A stretch of DNA of 64,000 bases from Pirellulaceae bacterium. Lineage in GTDB: Bacteria > Planctomycetota > Planctomycetia > Pirellulales > Pirellulaceae. The position numbers and the translations under genes are program-made. Of this stretch, positions 1 through 8,381 are shown piece after piece. Where the stretch lies: NCBI GenBank assembly GCA_020852965.1, contig JADYZV010000140.1, positions 1 to 64,000 on the forward strand, written 5' to 3'. Each line of letters opens with the position of its first letter. Position 1 is the first letter of the stretch. A model generated the notes under the pieces. It was not told the DNA's origin. It made no database searches and was given only the letters and a program-made list of their open reading frames with translations.

Positions 1-127
1 ATGCAACGTCATTGCTTTGGACCCCCGTGAGCTTGCCTCACAAATGCAACGTCATTGCTTTGGACCCCCGTGAGCTTGCCTCACAAATGCAACGTCATTG
101 CTTTGGACCCCCGTGAGCTTGCCTCAC
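1..127. repeat. 43-bp tandem repeat, three copies
   Basis: Three near-identical units begin at 1, 44 and 87, with period 43. The last unit ends at about 127 and the array may continue to the left of the window. Each unit carries a hairpin around a central AGCTTGCCT. In the third copy the arms CCCGTGAG and CTCACGGG are perfect. The same loop with different stems recurs elsewhere (30364-30592, 34983-35010, 60645-60680), so this belongs to a dispersed hairpin family. No gene is seen between 1 and 331. Confidence 0.9.
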
Positions 128-173
128 GGGTGAATGAGTTTTGCAAATAGATCGGGTTTGCAACGAGTAAAGT

Positions 174-220
174 GTTTTCCCGCCGAATCGCCGCCCCGGG
201 CGGCGATTCGGCGGGAAAAC
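174..220. repeat. Perfect 47-bp palindrome
   Basis: Two 23-bp arms are exact inverted copies separated by one base. The left arm starts GTTTTCCCGCCGAATCGCC. It lies 112 bp beyond the stop of the leftward PLP-enzyme gene. It could form a long GC-rich hairpin in RNA or a cruciform in DNA. Each arm ends in AAAAC/GTTTT, so on either strand the stem is followed by A-rich or mixed bases rather than a run of T. A classical intrinsic terminator is therefore possible but not clear. Confidence 0.85.
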
Positions 221-296
221 AATGCGTGGCATGGCGATATACTCACTTAAAACTTTGCTTCCTGCCAGGCAATCTAGCGGGGGAGCCGACGCGAAA

Positions 297-323
297 TCCG
301 ACGGCGGAGCGTCGGGCCACATT
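297..323 (+). repeat. Dispersed REP-like hairpin (CCGACG..CGTCGG family)
   Basis: One copy of a hairpin element with inner arms CCGACG and CGTCGG around GCGGAG, followed by GCCACATT. Other copies lie at 5190-5241 (two, inverted), 9668-9857 (five in tandem), 18162-18188, 60361-60387 (inverted) and 60718-60745. All copies are intergenic. Confidence 0.85.
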
Positions 324-331
324 AGACGACA

Positions 332-1594
332 CTATGAAAGGGCTTTGCGAAAGCATTCGAGCAGCCATTCGGTTGGCTCGATGCCGCATGACACGCGCAG
401 GGTTCCCATCGTGATCCCCAGAGCCGCCAGTACCTGAGGCGATGAGTCGCGATGGCTGGTCGAAAGCGGATGCGAGACGGTAGTGCATACGTCACCTAGA
501 GACGGAACAAATCGAATCTCGGGCCGCAAGGCAGACAACAAACGCTCGACACCGGAACGATCCATGTCGACGCGGAAGGTTACCATCCAACCGAATCCGC
601 CTGTGAACTGTTGCCGCGCGATGTCGTGATCGGTATGTTGGGGCAAACCGGGATAGTCGACTTCACGCACGATGGGCAGCTTGGCCAGCAACTGAGCCAG
701 CGCCATGGAGTTGGCGCAGACGCGTTCCATGCGGACGGCCAAGGACATCAGCCCGCGATGAGTCAAGTAGCAATCGAGTGGACTGCTGGTCAAGCCGAAA
801 GTCTTAACAACATTGGCCACTTCTACCATGCGTTTCGTGTCGCGACCACCGACGAAGCCTAACATGCCATCGCTGTGACCGTTGACTTGCTTTCCCAGAC
901 TTTCAATGACGAAGTCGGCACCGAGTCGGAGTGGTTGACAGAGCAAGTGAGTTGCAAAAGTATTGTCGACAACTAGCAGGCCACCAGCTTGCTGGGTAGC
1001 TTGGGCTAGACGAGCGATATCACACACATGCAATCGAGGGTTGGTGATCGTCTCGACGACGACCATGTCGACCGACGCATCGGCAAGTTTTCGCACATGC
1101 TCAGCACTGGTCGGATCGAATACTTCGGTTTCGACTTGCCAACGGCGAAGGCTACTCGCAAAAAGCTGACTGGTCTCTCCATACAGTTCTTTCGACAACC
1201 ATACTCGAGCGCCAGGATGTAGGTTAGCCAGCGCCACCGCAGCCACACTACTCATGCCTTGCGCGGTCACTACCGTACGCTCGGCTGCATGCAACTGGGC
1301 CAGCTTGACAGCTAGCGTTCGAGCGTTGGGATGCTCCACTCGACGATAGCCGTACGATTTACTTGTGGCGGCGAGTGCGGCGTCGGCGGCAGCCAACGAT
1401 TCCATCTGCCAGACGCTGGACATCGATAGGGCTTCCGCCTGCGGCGCGTTCCCCAAGTCTGATTCTGCCGCTATCTCTGCTGATGTTCCTCCGCAAGGAT
1501 CCGCCGCGCTTCGCAGCGCTTCGATCTCCAACTCAGGTTGCCAGCCGACTTGCGGCGGCTGCGAAGCAGATTCTTCGAATGATTCGTGTTTCAT
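332..1594 (-). CDS. Cys/Met-metabolism PLP-dependent enzyme (cystathionine gamma-synthase/lyase family)
   Basis: A 420-residue protein of the trans-sulfuration branch of fold-type I PLP enzymes, which make or cleave cystathionine, homocysteine or related sulfur amino acids. The core motif is visible: VVDNTFATHLL (the PLP-ring aspartate) is followed by ESLGKQVNGHSDG, where the lysine should form the Schiff base. Family members more often have SxTKxxxGHSD, so the SLGKQ variant is slightly unusual. About 60 residues precede the conserved domain and look low in conservation, so a later start is possible. No clear ribosome-binding site is seen before the ATG at 1594. The gene is divergent from the permease gene at 1674, sharing about 80 bp of upstream DNA. 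The exact substrate (CGS, CBL, CGL or methionine gamma-lyase) cannot be told by eye. Confidence 0.85.
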   Translation of the reverse strand: MKHESFEESASQPPQVGWQPELEIEALRSAADPCGGTSAEIAAESDLGNAPQAEALSMSSVWQMESLAAADAALAATSKSYGYRRVEHPNARTLAVKLAQLHAAERTVVTAQGMSSVAAVALANLHPGARVWLSKELYGETSQLFASSLRRWQVETEVFDPTSAEHVRKLADASVDMVVVETITNPRLHVCDIARLAQATQQAGGLLVVDNTFATHLLCQPLRLGADFVIESLGKQVNGHSDGMLGFVGGRDTKRMVEVANVVKTFGLTSSPLDCYLTHRGLMSLAVRMERVCANSMALAQLLAKLPIVREVDYPGLPQHTDHDIARQQFTGGFGWMVTFRVDMDRSGVERLLSALRPEIRFVPSLGDVCTTVSHPLSTSHRDSSPQVLAALGITMGTLRVSCGIEPTEWLLECFRKALS

Positions 1595-1673
1595 AGCGGC
1601 TGTTCAGCCTATCGTAAAATGTGTTATTGTATGAAAAACTGAAAAATACCGAAGCCAGTGGAGAGTTGACTTG

Positions 1674-3350
1674 ATGGCAGGTAAATATCGTTGGGCTGCA
1701 TTGGGCGACATCAATGCCTACTTCGGTTTGATGCTCGACAATGTAGCGGGTTTGTTGTTGATTGTCAGCCTGCTCAGCCATAACTTTAACTTCCCAGTTG
1801 ACTTCGTGCTGCAGTCAATGATCCCAGGAACTGCATTGGGAGTATTGATCGGCGATTTGGCATTCTTTGTAATCGCCTTCCGCTTGGCCAAGAAGACGGG
1901 TAGCGATTCGGTGACCGCCATGCCGCTGGGTTTGGACACGCCGAGCACTTTTGGGATGGTGTTCTTTGTGTTGGGGCCTGCCTACCAATCAGCCTTGAGC
2001 AGTGGCTTGGCCGTAGGAACCGAGCCGAGCGCCGAGCAGATACGGACGGCGGCCGAGACGGCTTGGCAAATTGGAATTTGTAGTATCTTTGTCAGCGGCC
2101 TCATCAAGGTCATCTGCTCGTTTGGCAGTGGCTGGGTCAGACGCATGGTTCCGCGAGCGGGTCTGCTGGGGTCATTGGCGGCCATTGCGCTCGTGCTGAT
2201 CAGTTTCTTGCCCCTGCTCGAAATCTTGCGCTTTCCAGTAGTAGGACTGGTTGGACTGGCGGTGATCCTTACCGCCCTGGTCGGCCGTGTGCCACTGCCA
2301 TTCAAGTTGCCAGGTGCAGTGGGTGGACTAGTGGTGGCGGGAACGATTTATGCACTGATGAACGCGCTAGGTATGTTGGGAGAACGCTCGCCTGCCTTGT
2401 TCAATCCATCCGATGCTTTGTTTCCCACACATTGGATCCAAGCCTTTTCGTTCAGTTGGCTCAGCGCCATGGGTGAGACCGTGAAGTACTTGCCAGTCGT
2501 CATTCCGTTTGCGATTGCGACCGTCGTCGGCGGGATCGATTGCACGGAGAGCGCGGCAGCCGTGGGTGACGAATACGATACCAATACCGTCATCGGTGTC
2601 GAAGCCTTGGCTACTCTGTTGGCAAGCTTGTGCGGTGCAGTGATTCAGACGACGCCCTACATTGGGCATCCCGCTTATAAGGCGATGGGAGGCCGCGCTG
2701 CTTACACTTTGGCCACCGCACTGACGATGGGCCTGCTCGGGCTGAGCGGCCTTTTCGGTTACTTCTACGAATTCATCCCCAAGGCTGCCGTCTATCCGAT
2801 TCTGGTCTTCGTAGGATTGGAAATTGCGGCCCAAAGTTTCCTAGCCACGCCACGCCGGCACTATCCGGCTGTCGCGCTGGCCTGCATTCCCGCCCTGGCA
2901 ACTTTGGCAGTGTTCTTCGTCAACCAACTCTTCGGCGATAGTGCGCTGCTAATCCATGGGATCAACCCAGGGACATTGCATAACAGCGAACTGAAAACAA
3001 ACTTGTCGACCACGTATTTGTTGGCCAATGGTTTTATCGTCACTAGTATCATTTGGGCATCGGCACTGGCCATGGCAATCGATCGACGGCTTATGGCTGC
3101 GGCTGCTTTTTATCTGCTGGCTGCTGTCTGCACTTTGTTCGGGTTGATGCACTCGCCACTTCCCACTTCCCCAATTCTATTTCCGTGGCAGATTGCGGGC
3201 TTGCCAACTGAGATTGTCTTGCCGAGCGAGCACCTGCCGACGGTACTGGCTTGGGCACAAGGCTACGCGATAGTTGCTCTGCTGCTCGCATTGTGGGCTG
3301 GCTATTTAACAGCCAGCCGACAGACGCAGAGCGCGTTTGAACCCGAATAG
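1674..3350 (+). CDS. Polytopic permease, NCS2 (xanthine/uracil) type
   Basis: A 558-residue integral membrane protein with about a dozen hydrophobic segments spread over the full length. The overall layout and the segment MPLGLDTPSTFGMVFFVLGP resemble the nucleobase/cation symporter-2 (xanthine/uracil/AzgA-like) permeases. The substrate is not deducible. The ATG at 1674 is preferred over the TTG directly before it, because a GGAG lies about 9 bases upstream in GTGGAGAGTTGACTTG. A conserved-looking charged segment, VVGGIDCTESAAAVGDEYD, sits mid-protein in the position where such carriers place substrate-binding acidic residues. The gene stands alone; its neighbour to the right is convergent. 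An alternative is another 12-14 TM family, such as SulP-like carriers. Confidence 0.7.
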   Translation: MAGKYRWAALGDINAYFGLMLDNVAGLLLIVSLLSHNFNFPVDFVLQSMIPGTALGVLIGDLAFFVIAFRLAKKTGSDSVTAMPLGLDTPSTFGMVFFVLGPAYQSALSSGLAVGTEPSAEQIRTAAETAWQIGICSIFVSGLIKVICSFGSGWVRRMVPRAGLLGSLAAIALVLISFLPLLEILRFPVVGLVGLAVILTALVGRVPLPFKLPGAVGGLVVAGTIYALMNALGMLGERSPALFNPSDALFPTHWIQAFSFSWLSAMGETVKYLPVVIPFAIATVVGGIDCTESAAAVGDEYDTNTVIGVEALATLLASLCGAVIQTTPYIGHPAYKAMGGRAAYTLATALTMGLLGLSGLFGYFYEFIPKAAVYPILVFVGLEIAAQSFLATPRRHYPAVALACIPALATLAVFFVNQLFGDSALLIHGINPGTLHNSELKTNLSTTYLLANGFIVTSIIWASALAMAIDRRLMAAAAFYLLAAVCTLFGLMHSPLPTSPILFPWQIAGLPTEIVLPSEHLPTVLAWAQGYAIVALLLALWAGYLTASRQTQSAFEPE

Positions 3351-3483
3351 CAGAAACTGCTGCTGCAGTCGCCAAACCGCACGGATACGTCGTTTACCAT
3401 CCACCCTCTGGCAGTGGAAGCCATGGCATCTTTAAGATGCAAAAGCTATCTGATTCCGTGAAATGCACCGGTTACCTCAAAAC

Positions 3484-4035
3484 TTAGCTATTGCTGAGAG
3501 TGTCGACCGTTTCTTTTTCTGGGACCGAATCGGCCGAAACAGTTTTGAACTTGCTCAAATTTGCCCCGGTGGCGATCGGCTGCGAACGCGGCAGAAAGGA
3601 ATGACTGGAAACGAGCGTAATGATTCTTCCTGACTGAACACACTCATCGCGCTGGTTTACCAATTTCCGAAACCAGACGACCTCGCCGCTACGTCGGCCG
3701 CGCGGCGTGATCGACTCAACCTGTGTAACTGTGTGCACGGTGTCGCCGACGTAGACGGGGCGCTGGAACTGCCAGTCGGAAACTTTGACCAAGGCCAGCG
3801 TCCGTACTCGAGGCGCATTGCTACTCAAACCAGCCATCAATGACAGTCCCAATAAACCGTGAGCGATCGGCTTACCGTAGGGGGTCTGCCTCGCATATTC
3901 ATGATCGACATGCAGTGGATCGTAGTCGCCTGTCATACCGGCAAACGAGACAATATCAGATTCCGTTATGGTCCGCGCAGGACTCGTCCACAGCCTGCCA
4001 ACTGCGAGGTCTTCCAGATATAAGCTTTGGGGCAT
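3484..4035 (-). CDS. MaoC-like (R)-enoyl-CoA hydratase/dehydratase
   Basis: A 183-residue hot-dog-fold protein of the MaoC dehydratase family, acting on acyl-CoA thioesters. The family signature is present near residues 28-60: SFAGMTGDYDPLHVDHEYA, then GKPIAHGLLGLSL. The D-x(4)-H pattern supplies the catalytic Asp and His. The C-terminal 40 residues (after RSQPIATG) are rich in Ser and Val and look like a disordered tail. The start at 4035 is supported by GGAG 9 bases upstream. The gene is convergent with the permease and divergent from msrB across 428 bp, so it is probably transcribed alone. Confidence 0.88.
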   Translation of the reverse strand: MPQSLYLEDLAVGRLWTSPARTITESDIVSFAGMTGDYDPLHVDHEYARQTPYGKPIAHGLLGLSLMAGLSSNAPRVRTLALVKVSDWQFQRPVYVGDTVHTVTQVESITPRGRRSGEVVWFRKLVNQRDECVQSGRIITLVSSHSFLPRSQPIATGANLSKFKTVSADSVPEKETVDTLSNS

Positions 4036-4463
4036 GTGGGGGAGCTCCTACACAGGTTTGGGGGCGGCGCTTTCCGACCTCGAATTTTAAGGCGAGCGGT
4101 TTGCCGATTAACTGCAAACAGTTGCAGAATAGACAGCTATCGAGTTAAACTCAACTAATGACACCAATATTTTCGGTATTTGGGGTAAGGTTTAAGCAGA
4201 AAATCTAGCGTAAAAGGTAGTTCTTACCGCAATTCGGTCTGCAATGGCTTTGACGTGGCTTGGAAGATGCTCTACCAGCAGACGTGAGATCTGCTTAAAA
4301 TCGACTGTTCGCTATAGGATTATATGAATTGGGATTACGAAACATCTCTGTTGAGTACCGTTAAGTTCGTGTCGTCCTGCTTCCGCCCAACTTACGAAGT
4401 ATGGTGGACTGAACACAGCGCTTCGAACATTTTGTTAAGAATTCATTTTTGGCGGAGGGTGTT
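4036..4463. other. Divergent intergenic region, maoC-like/msrB
   Basis: 428 bp without a convincing gene, AT-richer than its surroundings. It should hold the promoters of both flanking genes. A 10-bp sequence TTTAAGCAGA (4191-4200) has an exact inverted copy at 4290-4299, and GAGTTAAACTC at 4142-4152 is a short palindrome. Either could be a regulator site, but nothing in the sequence links them to a known factor. Confidence 0.4.
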
Positions 4464-5111
4464 ATGACGCAGACACGTATTTTATTGTTGCTGTTAGTTT
4501 GTGGTCCGGTCAGTGGTTGTCTCGATCCACTGTCTGCACCGGTTGACCTTCCAGGGCAGACCCCTGAAGCGACCCAAACTTCGTTGCCAAGTGGCGGAGG
4601 AAATAATAGCGTAAAGAACTCGCTTGAGGACGCTGCTCCAATTGCCACCGATAATCCCTCCAAAGGAAACGCGAAGATGTCTGAGAGTTACAACAAGCTG
4701 ACCGCCGAAGAGGCGAAGGTGCTGCTATACAAAGGTACCGAGCGCGCATGGACTGGTGAGTACGAGTTCAACAAGGCAAAAGGGACTTATATCTGCCGAC
4801 AATGCAATGCTCCGCTGTACAAGAGCGACGATAAATTCGACAGCGGTTGTGGTTGGCCAAGCTTTGACGACGAAATCAAAGGTGCGGTCGAACGTCACCC
4901 CGATGCCGACGGGTCACGCACCGAGATCGTCTGCAAAAATTGCAAAGGGCATTTAGGTCATGTCTTTTTGGGCGAAGCTCATACTGCCAAAAATACTCGC
5001 CACTGCGTCAACTCCATTTCAATGAAGTTCATCGCCGAAGGCGAAAAGCTCCCACCGACTATCAAGCTCGTCAAAAAAGATAGTCCAGACGAAACGCCTT
5101 CCAAGCATTAA
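4464..5111 (+). CDS. msrB: Peptide-methionine (R)-S-oxide reductase MsrB, lipoprotein form
   Basis: Reduces the R-epimer of methionine sulfoxide in damaged proteins. The MsrB domain fills the C-terminal two thirds. It has two zinc-binding CxxC pairs (CRQC and CKNC), the motif [17 protein letters not shown], and the catalytic cysteine in RHCVNS. Unlike cytoplasmic MsrB it begins with a short hydrophobic segment and a lipobox, VSGC (Cys19), so it should be a lipid-anchored envelope protein with a linker of about 60 residues rich in Pro, Ser and Thr. The ATG at 4464 is chosen because GGAGG ends 5 bases upstream. No MsrA neighbour is present. Confidence 0.92.
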   Translation: MTQTRILLLLLVCGPVSGCLDPLSAPVDLPGQTPEATQTSLPSGGGNNSVKNSLEDAAPIATDNPSKGNAKMSESYNKLTAEEAKVLLYKGTERAWTGEYEFNKAKGTYICRQCNAPLYKSDDKFDSGCGWPSFDDEIKGAVERHPDADGSRTEIVCKNCKGHLGHVFLGEAHTAKNTRHCVNSISMKFIAEGEKLPPTIKLVKKDSPDETPSKH

Positions 5112-5189
5112 ACGTTTCGGCCTGCGCCACCGAAACCTTCGATGTTCCTAGGAGATAGTTGCACGCGATAGGATAGCTCGGCGATTGCA

Positions 5190-5241
5190 CTGTAGCCCGA
5201 CGCTCCGCATCGAACAATGTAGCCCGACGCTCCGCGTCGGA
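5190..5241 (-). repeat. Two REP-like hairpins (CCGACG..CGTCGG family)
   Basis: Two inverted copies of the dispersed element, each reading GTAGCCCGACGCTCCGC on the plus strand, spaced 27 bp apart. They lie between the convergent msrB and XRE-regulator genes. Confidence 0.8.
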
Positions 5242-5257
5242 TCTGGTTGAACATCAT

Positions 5258-5866
5258 TCACTCGGGGAATCCTAGGTCTGCAGTCGAGATAGGTTGCGAG
5301 AGCGCTTTGCCAAGAGCCGATCTGCCGCGGCGGCTTCCGTATTGCGGCCAGCCGCTGACTTCGGCCAACTCCGGCATAACATCGATCAACTGAGCGCATA
5401 GGGTATGCACCATCCGTTCGACGCGGGCGTTGCTGTGTGTTTCGCGCATGGCTGCGGCCGTCTTCATGACCTTGATCATTTTGGCCCGCTCCGCCACCGG
5501 GCGCGAGAGCGCTTGGGAGTCTTCCAAAAGATCAACCAACGGCACATCCAAGGCGACTTGCAGAGCGGCCAACTGACTGAGTAGAAGGTCTGCGTCGGGG
5601 GCTTCGAGCGCCTGATAGGCTTTCAGGTCGAGCCCCATACGGCGCGCCATCGTCCGCTGACTAATCCCCTGCTGCTCGCGCACCAACGCCACGCGATTTC
5701 TCGAGATTGGGGAAGCGCAGGCTCTCGTTCCAACGCACCCATTCGTATTGGGGAGCTCAGCGGTCGGAGCACATTCCGGTTCCATCGCTTTCGATGGAGT
5801 CGCACTGCACATAAATCCGAACGGCACTACATGCGGTTCGCCTGACACGGGAAGAGCTGTAGACAT
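5258..5866 (-). CDS. XRE-family helix-turn-helix protein
   Basis: A 202-residue protein with a Cro/C1-type HTH at about residues 57-115 (RVALVREQQGISQRTMARRM, then LKAYQALE). A basic, helix-rich C-terminal half follows, probably for dimerisation. It is expected to be a DNA-binding transcription regulator. The N-terminal 50 residues contain several cysteines and look unstructured. The ATG at 5866 has AGGAA a few bases upstream. The next gene in the same direction, the M28 peptidase, ends 263 bp upstream and is not clearly in the same unit. No target or ligand can be inferred from the sequence. Confidence 0.75.
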   Translation of the reverse strand: MSTALPVSGEPHVVPFGFMCSATPSKAMEPECAPTAELPNTNGCVGTRACASPISRNRVALVREQQGISQRTMARRMGLDLKAYQALEAPDADLLLSQLAALQVALDVPLVDLLEDSQALSRPVAERAKMIKVMKTAAAMRETHSNARVERMVHTLCAQLIDVMPELAEVSGWPQYGSRRGRSALGKALSQPISTADLGFPE

Positions 5867-6128
5867 GTTTCCTATTTCTTTATTGCGTCAGGGACTCTCT
5901 CACCGCATAGAGTGAATCGTCGACGCAGAGCGATCCAAGTAAAGTTAGTAGCGACAACGCTCAGATGGTTCCGCGAAATATTTCGCATTCCCCATTTCGC
6001 GGTCGTCCGCATACAAAGCGGAAGAACCGTCTGGCGCAATCGCCGCCGAATCTTGGATACAGCGATTGGTTTCTTCTCGCGTACTCAGCTCGATTGAGTT
6101 TTCCCGTTGAATTAACCGAGCCGACCCA

Positions 6129-8024
6129 CTACCCCCCCTGCAGAGTTGTGGTTAGCCGCAGGTTCTCATCCCCGCGCAGAATGGTAATCGTGACATTGCC
6201 GCCAACGATGCGTAACTCGAGCTGCCGATGGAGCTCGCTCACATGCGAAATGGGCTGCTCATCGATAGCGCTGATGATGTCGCCCGCTCGGATACCAGCT
6301 AGCGACGCGGCCCCACCCGGCGAAACATCAACCACCGTAGGCACCGATCTCTGGGCGTCCAACCTGACCCCCAATATGGCTCGCTGGGACGGCACCGGTC
6401 GACCTATATGCGCAACGGCTGAAGTCTGCAATAGTTCCGGCGAATAAGGGCTACTTACTAACTCCGATGCGATGCTTGTGACTATGTCAGTGACCATTGC
6501 CATTCCTGGAAAATTGATTTTGTCGTAGTCATCGCTGGGTCGATGGTAGTCGTTGTGCAGACCGGTAAAGAAGTGCAGTACCGGAATGTTCGCCTCGTAG
6601 AAGCTCGCATGGTCACTGGGACCAAAGCCGGCCGGCTGTTTATCGATGGCCAACCCCAACGGTGCTGAAGTGCGATCGACTAGACTATCAAACTGCTCTG
6701 CGGTTCCAGTGCCGTAGACGGTTAACGAATTTCCCTCCATCCTTCCGACCATATCCATATTGAGCATCGCAACGGTTCTTTCCAATGGCCATCGTGGATT
6801 GCGCACGAAGTACTTGCTCCCCAGCAAGCCGCGTTCCTCACCGGTGAAGGCAATGAAGATGATACTGCGACGGCCAGCGGCCTGGACCTTTTTTTCGGCT
6901 GCCTCGGCAGCACTTGCACTGGCTTCATTAGCCAGGCGGCGAGCAACCTCCAATAGCACCGCCGTCCCAGAGGCGTTATCATCGGCGCCATTGTGAATTT
7001 CGATGGTGCCAGGCGCGAGTGATCCCACACCGCCTGTTCCCACATGATCGTAGTGAGCCCCGATGACCACGTACTGAACGGCCAAACTTCCATGGCCGGG
7101 CAGCAGTCCTACTACATTGCGCACTGGGGTTTGCGATTGCACGATGTGGGTTTCCCCGCTGGCGTGAATGCCCGCCAAAGCATAGCTGTGCGGCGCGATG
7201 TCGCGATCGATTGCCATCTCGAGGGCGTGCAGCGACTCGCCCCCGGCAGATTGCAGCAGTTTGTCCACTGTCGAGCGCAGGCAATACAAGGTGGGAATCT
7301 GCTGGTCATTGATTGCACTGCCCGCCGCTGTCAACTTCGGAAGTTGATCTGCGCCGCTGCGCGCCACGGTAGTCTGATCATTGACAAAGATCAGTGCGGC
7401 TGCGCCATGCATGGCAGCATTTAATTCTTTCGACGAAAAAAATGCATGTTGCGACGGCTGCGTACCATCAAAGGGACTGCTGGGGTCATTCTGTCTGGGT
7501 TCTTTGCGTAGCACAATGACAACTTTTCCGCGAACGTCCATATTGGCATAGTCGTCGTAGTTCAACTCGGGAGCCGTGATCCCGTAGCCCACAAACACAA
7601 CTTCTCCCGAGAATGCACCATTTCTTCCTAGTGAGACGGGAGTAAACTCATCTTCCAACGACAACTGGCTCGTCCCCGCTGCCCCCTCAAATCGCAAACT
7701 GTTTCTTTCGGGAGCGCCCAGAGTTGCCGGACCAGGAATTTTGAAATCTTGGTAGGGGCCACCATCGAATAGATCGGTCACCAGCCCCAACCGTTGAAAA
7801 CGCCCTGCGATATACTCACCCGCCAGTGCGATACCAGGACTTCCCACATCGCGCCCAGCCAACTCGTCTGAGGCCAAGAACATCAGATCGGCGGCCAAAC
7901 GCGAAGTGGTCGTAGTCACGCGATCCTCAGCGCGAAGTGGTTCGCGCTCACTTAATAAATTGCCAGTGGCTAACAACATGCTGCCAAGGCAGACTATCAC
8001 GCTCCAACGACGAGAGTTTGGCAT
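6129..8024 (-). CDS. Exported M28 aminopeptidase with PA and PDZ domains
   Basis: A zinc-dependent exopeptidase predicted to act outside the cytoplasm. From the ATG at 8024 the protein is 631 residues. A signal peptide (WSVIVCLGSMLLATG) comes first, then a protease-associated (PA) insert around EVVFVGYGI, then the M28 catalytic domain. The metal and catalytic residues are all visible: GAHYDHVG, GADDNASG, FTGEERG, NMDMVG and GLHNDYHRPSDD. A C-terminal PDZ domain (ILGVRLD to ILRGDENL) probably binds peptide tails. The open frame runs on to a TTG at 8135, but the extra 37 codons fall in repeat DNA (CCACGAAACACAGGAAGG), so 8024 is preferred. The stop is followed at once by a stretch of C residues. 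Confidence 0.92.
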   Translation of the reverse strand: MPNSRRWSVIVCLGSMLLATGNLLSEREPLRAEDRVTTTTSRLAADLMFLASDELAGRDVGSPGIALAGEYIAGRFQRLGLVTDLFDGGPYQDFKIPGPATLGAPERNSLRFEGAAGTSQLSLEDEFTPVSLGRNGAFSGEVVFVGYGITAPELNYDDYANMDVRGKVVIVLRKEPRQNDPSSPFDGTQPSQHAFFSSKELNAAMHGAAALIFVNDQTTVARSGADQLPKLTAAGSAINDQQIPTLYCLRSTVDKLLQSAGGESLHALEMAIDRDIAPHSYALAGIHASGETHIVQSQTPVRNVVGLLPGHGSLAVQYVVIGAHYDHVGTGGVGSLAPGTIEIHNGADDNASGTAVLLEVARRLANEASASAAEAAEKKVQAAGRRSIIFIAFTGEERGLLGSKYFVRNPRWPLERTVAMLNMDMVGRMEGNSLTVYGTGTAEQFDSLVDRTSAPLGLAIDKQPAGFGPSDHASFYEANIPVLHFFTGLHNDYHRPSDDYDKINFPGMAMVTDIVTSIASELVSSPYSPELLQTSAVAHIGRPVPSQRAILGVRLDAQRSVPTVVDVSPGGAASLAGIRAGDIISAIDEQPISHVSELHRQLELRIVGGNVTITILRGDENLRLTTTLQGG

Positions 8025-8071
8025 GAATGGTTTTATCCGAGGGGCTAGACTACTTGAAGGATTTAAGAGTT

Positions 8072-8355
8072 GCATTAACCACGAAACACAGGAAGGACAC
8101 GAAAATAATCGCTGCTGGGGTCCTTGGAGGGCCAACGCCGAGGTAACGATGTAACGAGCAGCGCTAAAATAAAATACTGATCAAAGTTGAAAGTTGCAAA
8201 GTCATGGGAGCGATGTTCGAAGTTTGCCCAAAAGCAATTATGAACGAATCATCCACTAAAAGATTTTAAGGATGAAATCGCGAGGGTGTACGATACAATT
8301 TGATAAAGAGCTGGGCCAGTTTTTCGTGTTCCTCGTGTGTTTCGTGGTCAATTGA
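8072..8355. repeat. Inverted pair of CCACGAAACAC repeats around about 200 bp
   Basis: TTAACCACGAAACACAGGAA near 8077 and its diverged reverse complement near 8318-8355 (TTCGTGTTCCTCGTGTGTTT) flank about 200 bp with no gene. Sequences of this type are common intergenic repeats in planctomycetes. The enclosed DNA is AT-rich and holds a promoter-like site at 8171-8199. Confidence 0.6.
8171..8199 (-). promoter_or_regulatory. Candidate sigma70-type promoter for the M28 peptidase gene
   Basis: On the minus strand TTGCAA (8194-8199) and TATTTT (8171-8176) are separated by 17 bases. This would start transcription near 8164, about 140 bp before the ATG at 8024. The match to consensus is only moderate. 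Confidence 0.3.
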
Positions 8356-8381
8356 GCGAACTAACTCGTGAACGATTGCAA

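Noticed and set aside
2367-2834. 155-residue leftward open frame
   Set aside because: Antisense to the permease gene and without coding features.
5965-6447. 160-residue rightward open frame
   Set aside because: Overlaps the PDZ end of the M28 gene on the opposite strand and lacks any recognisable motif; only intergenic DNA supports its start.
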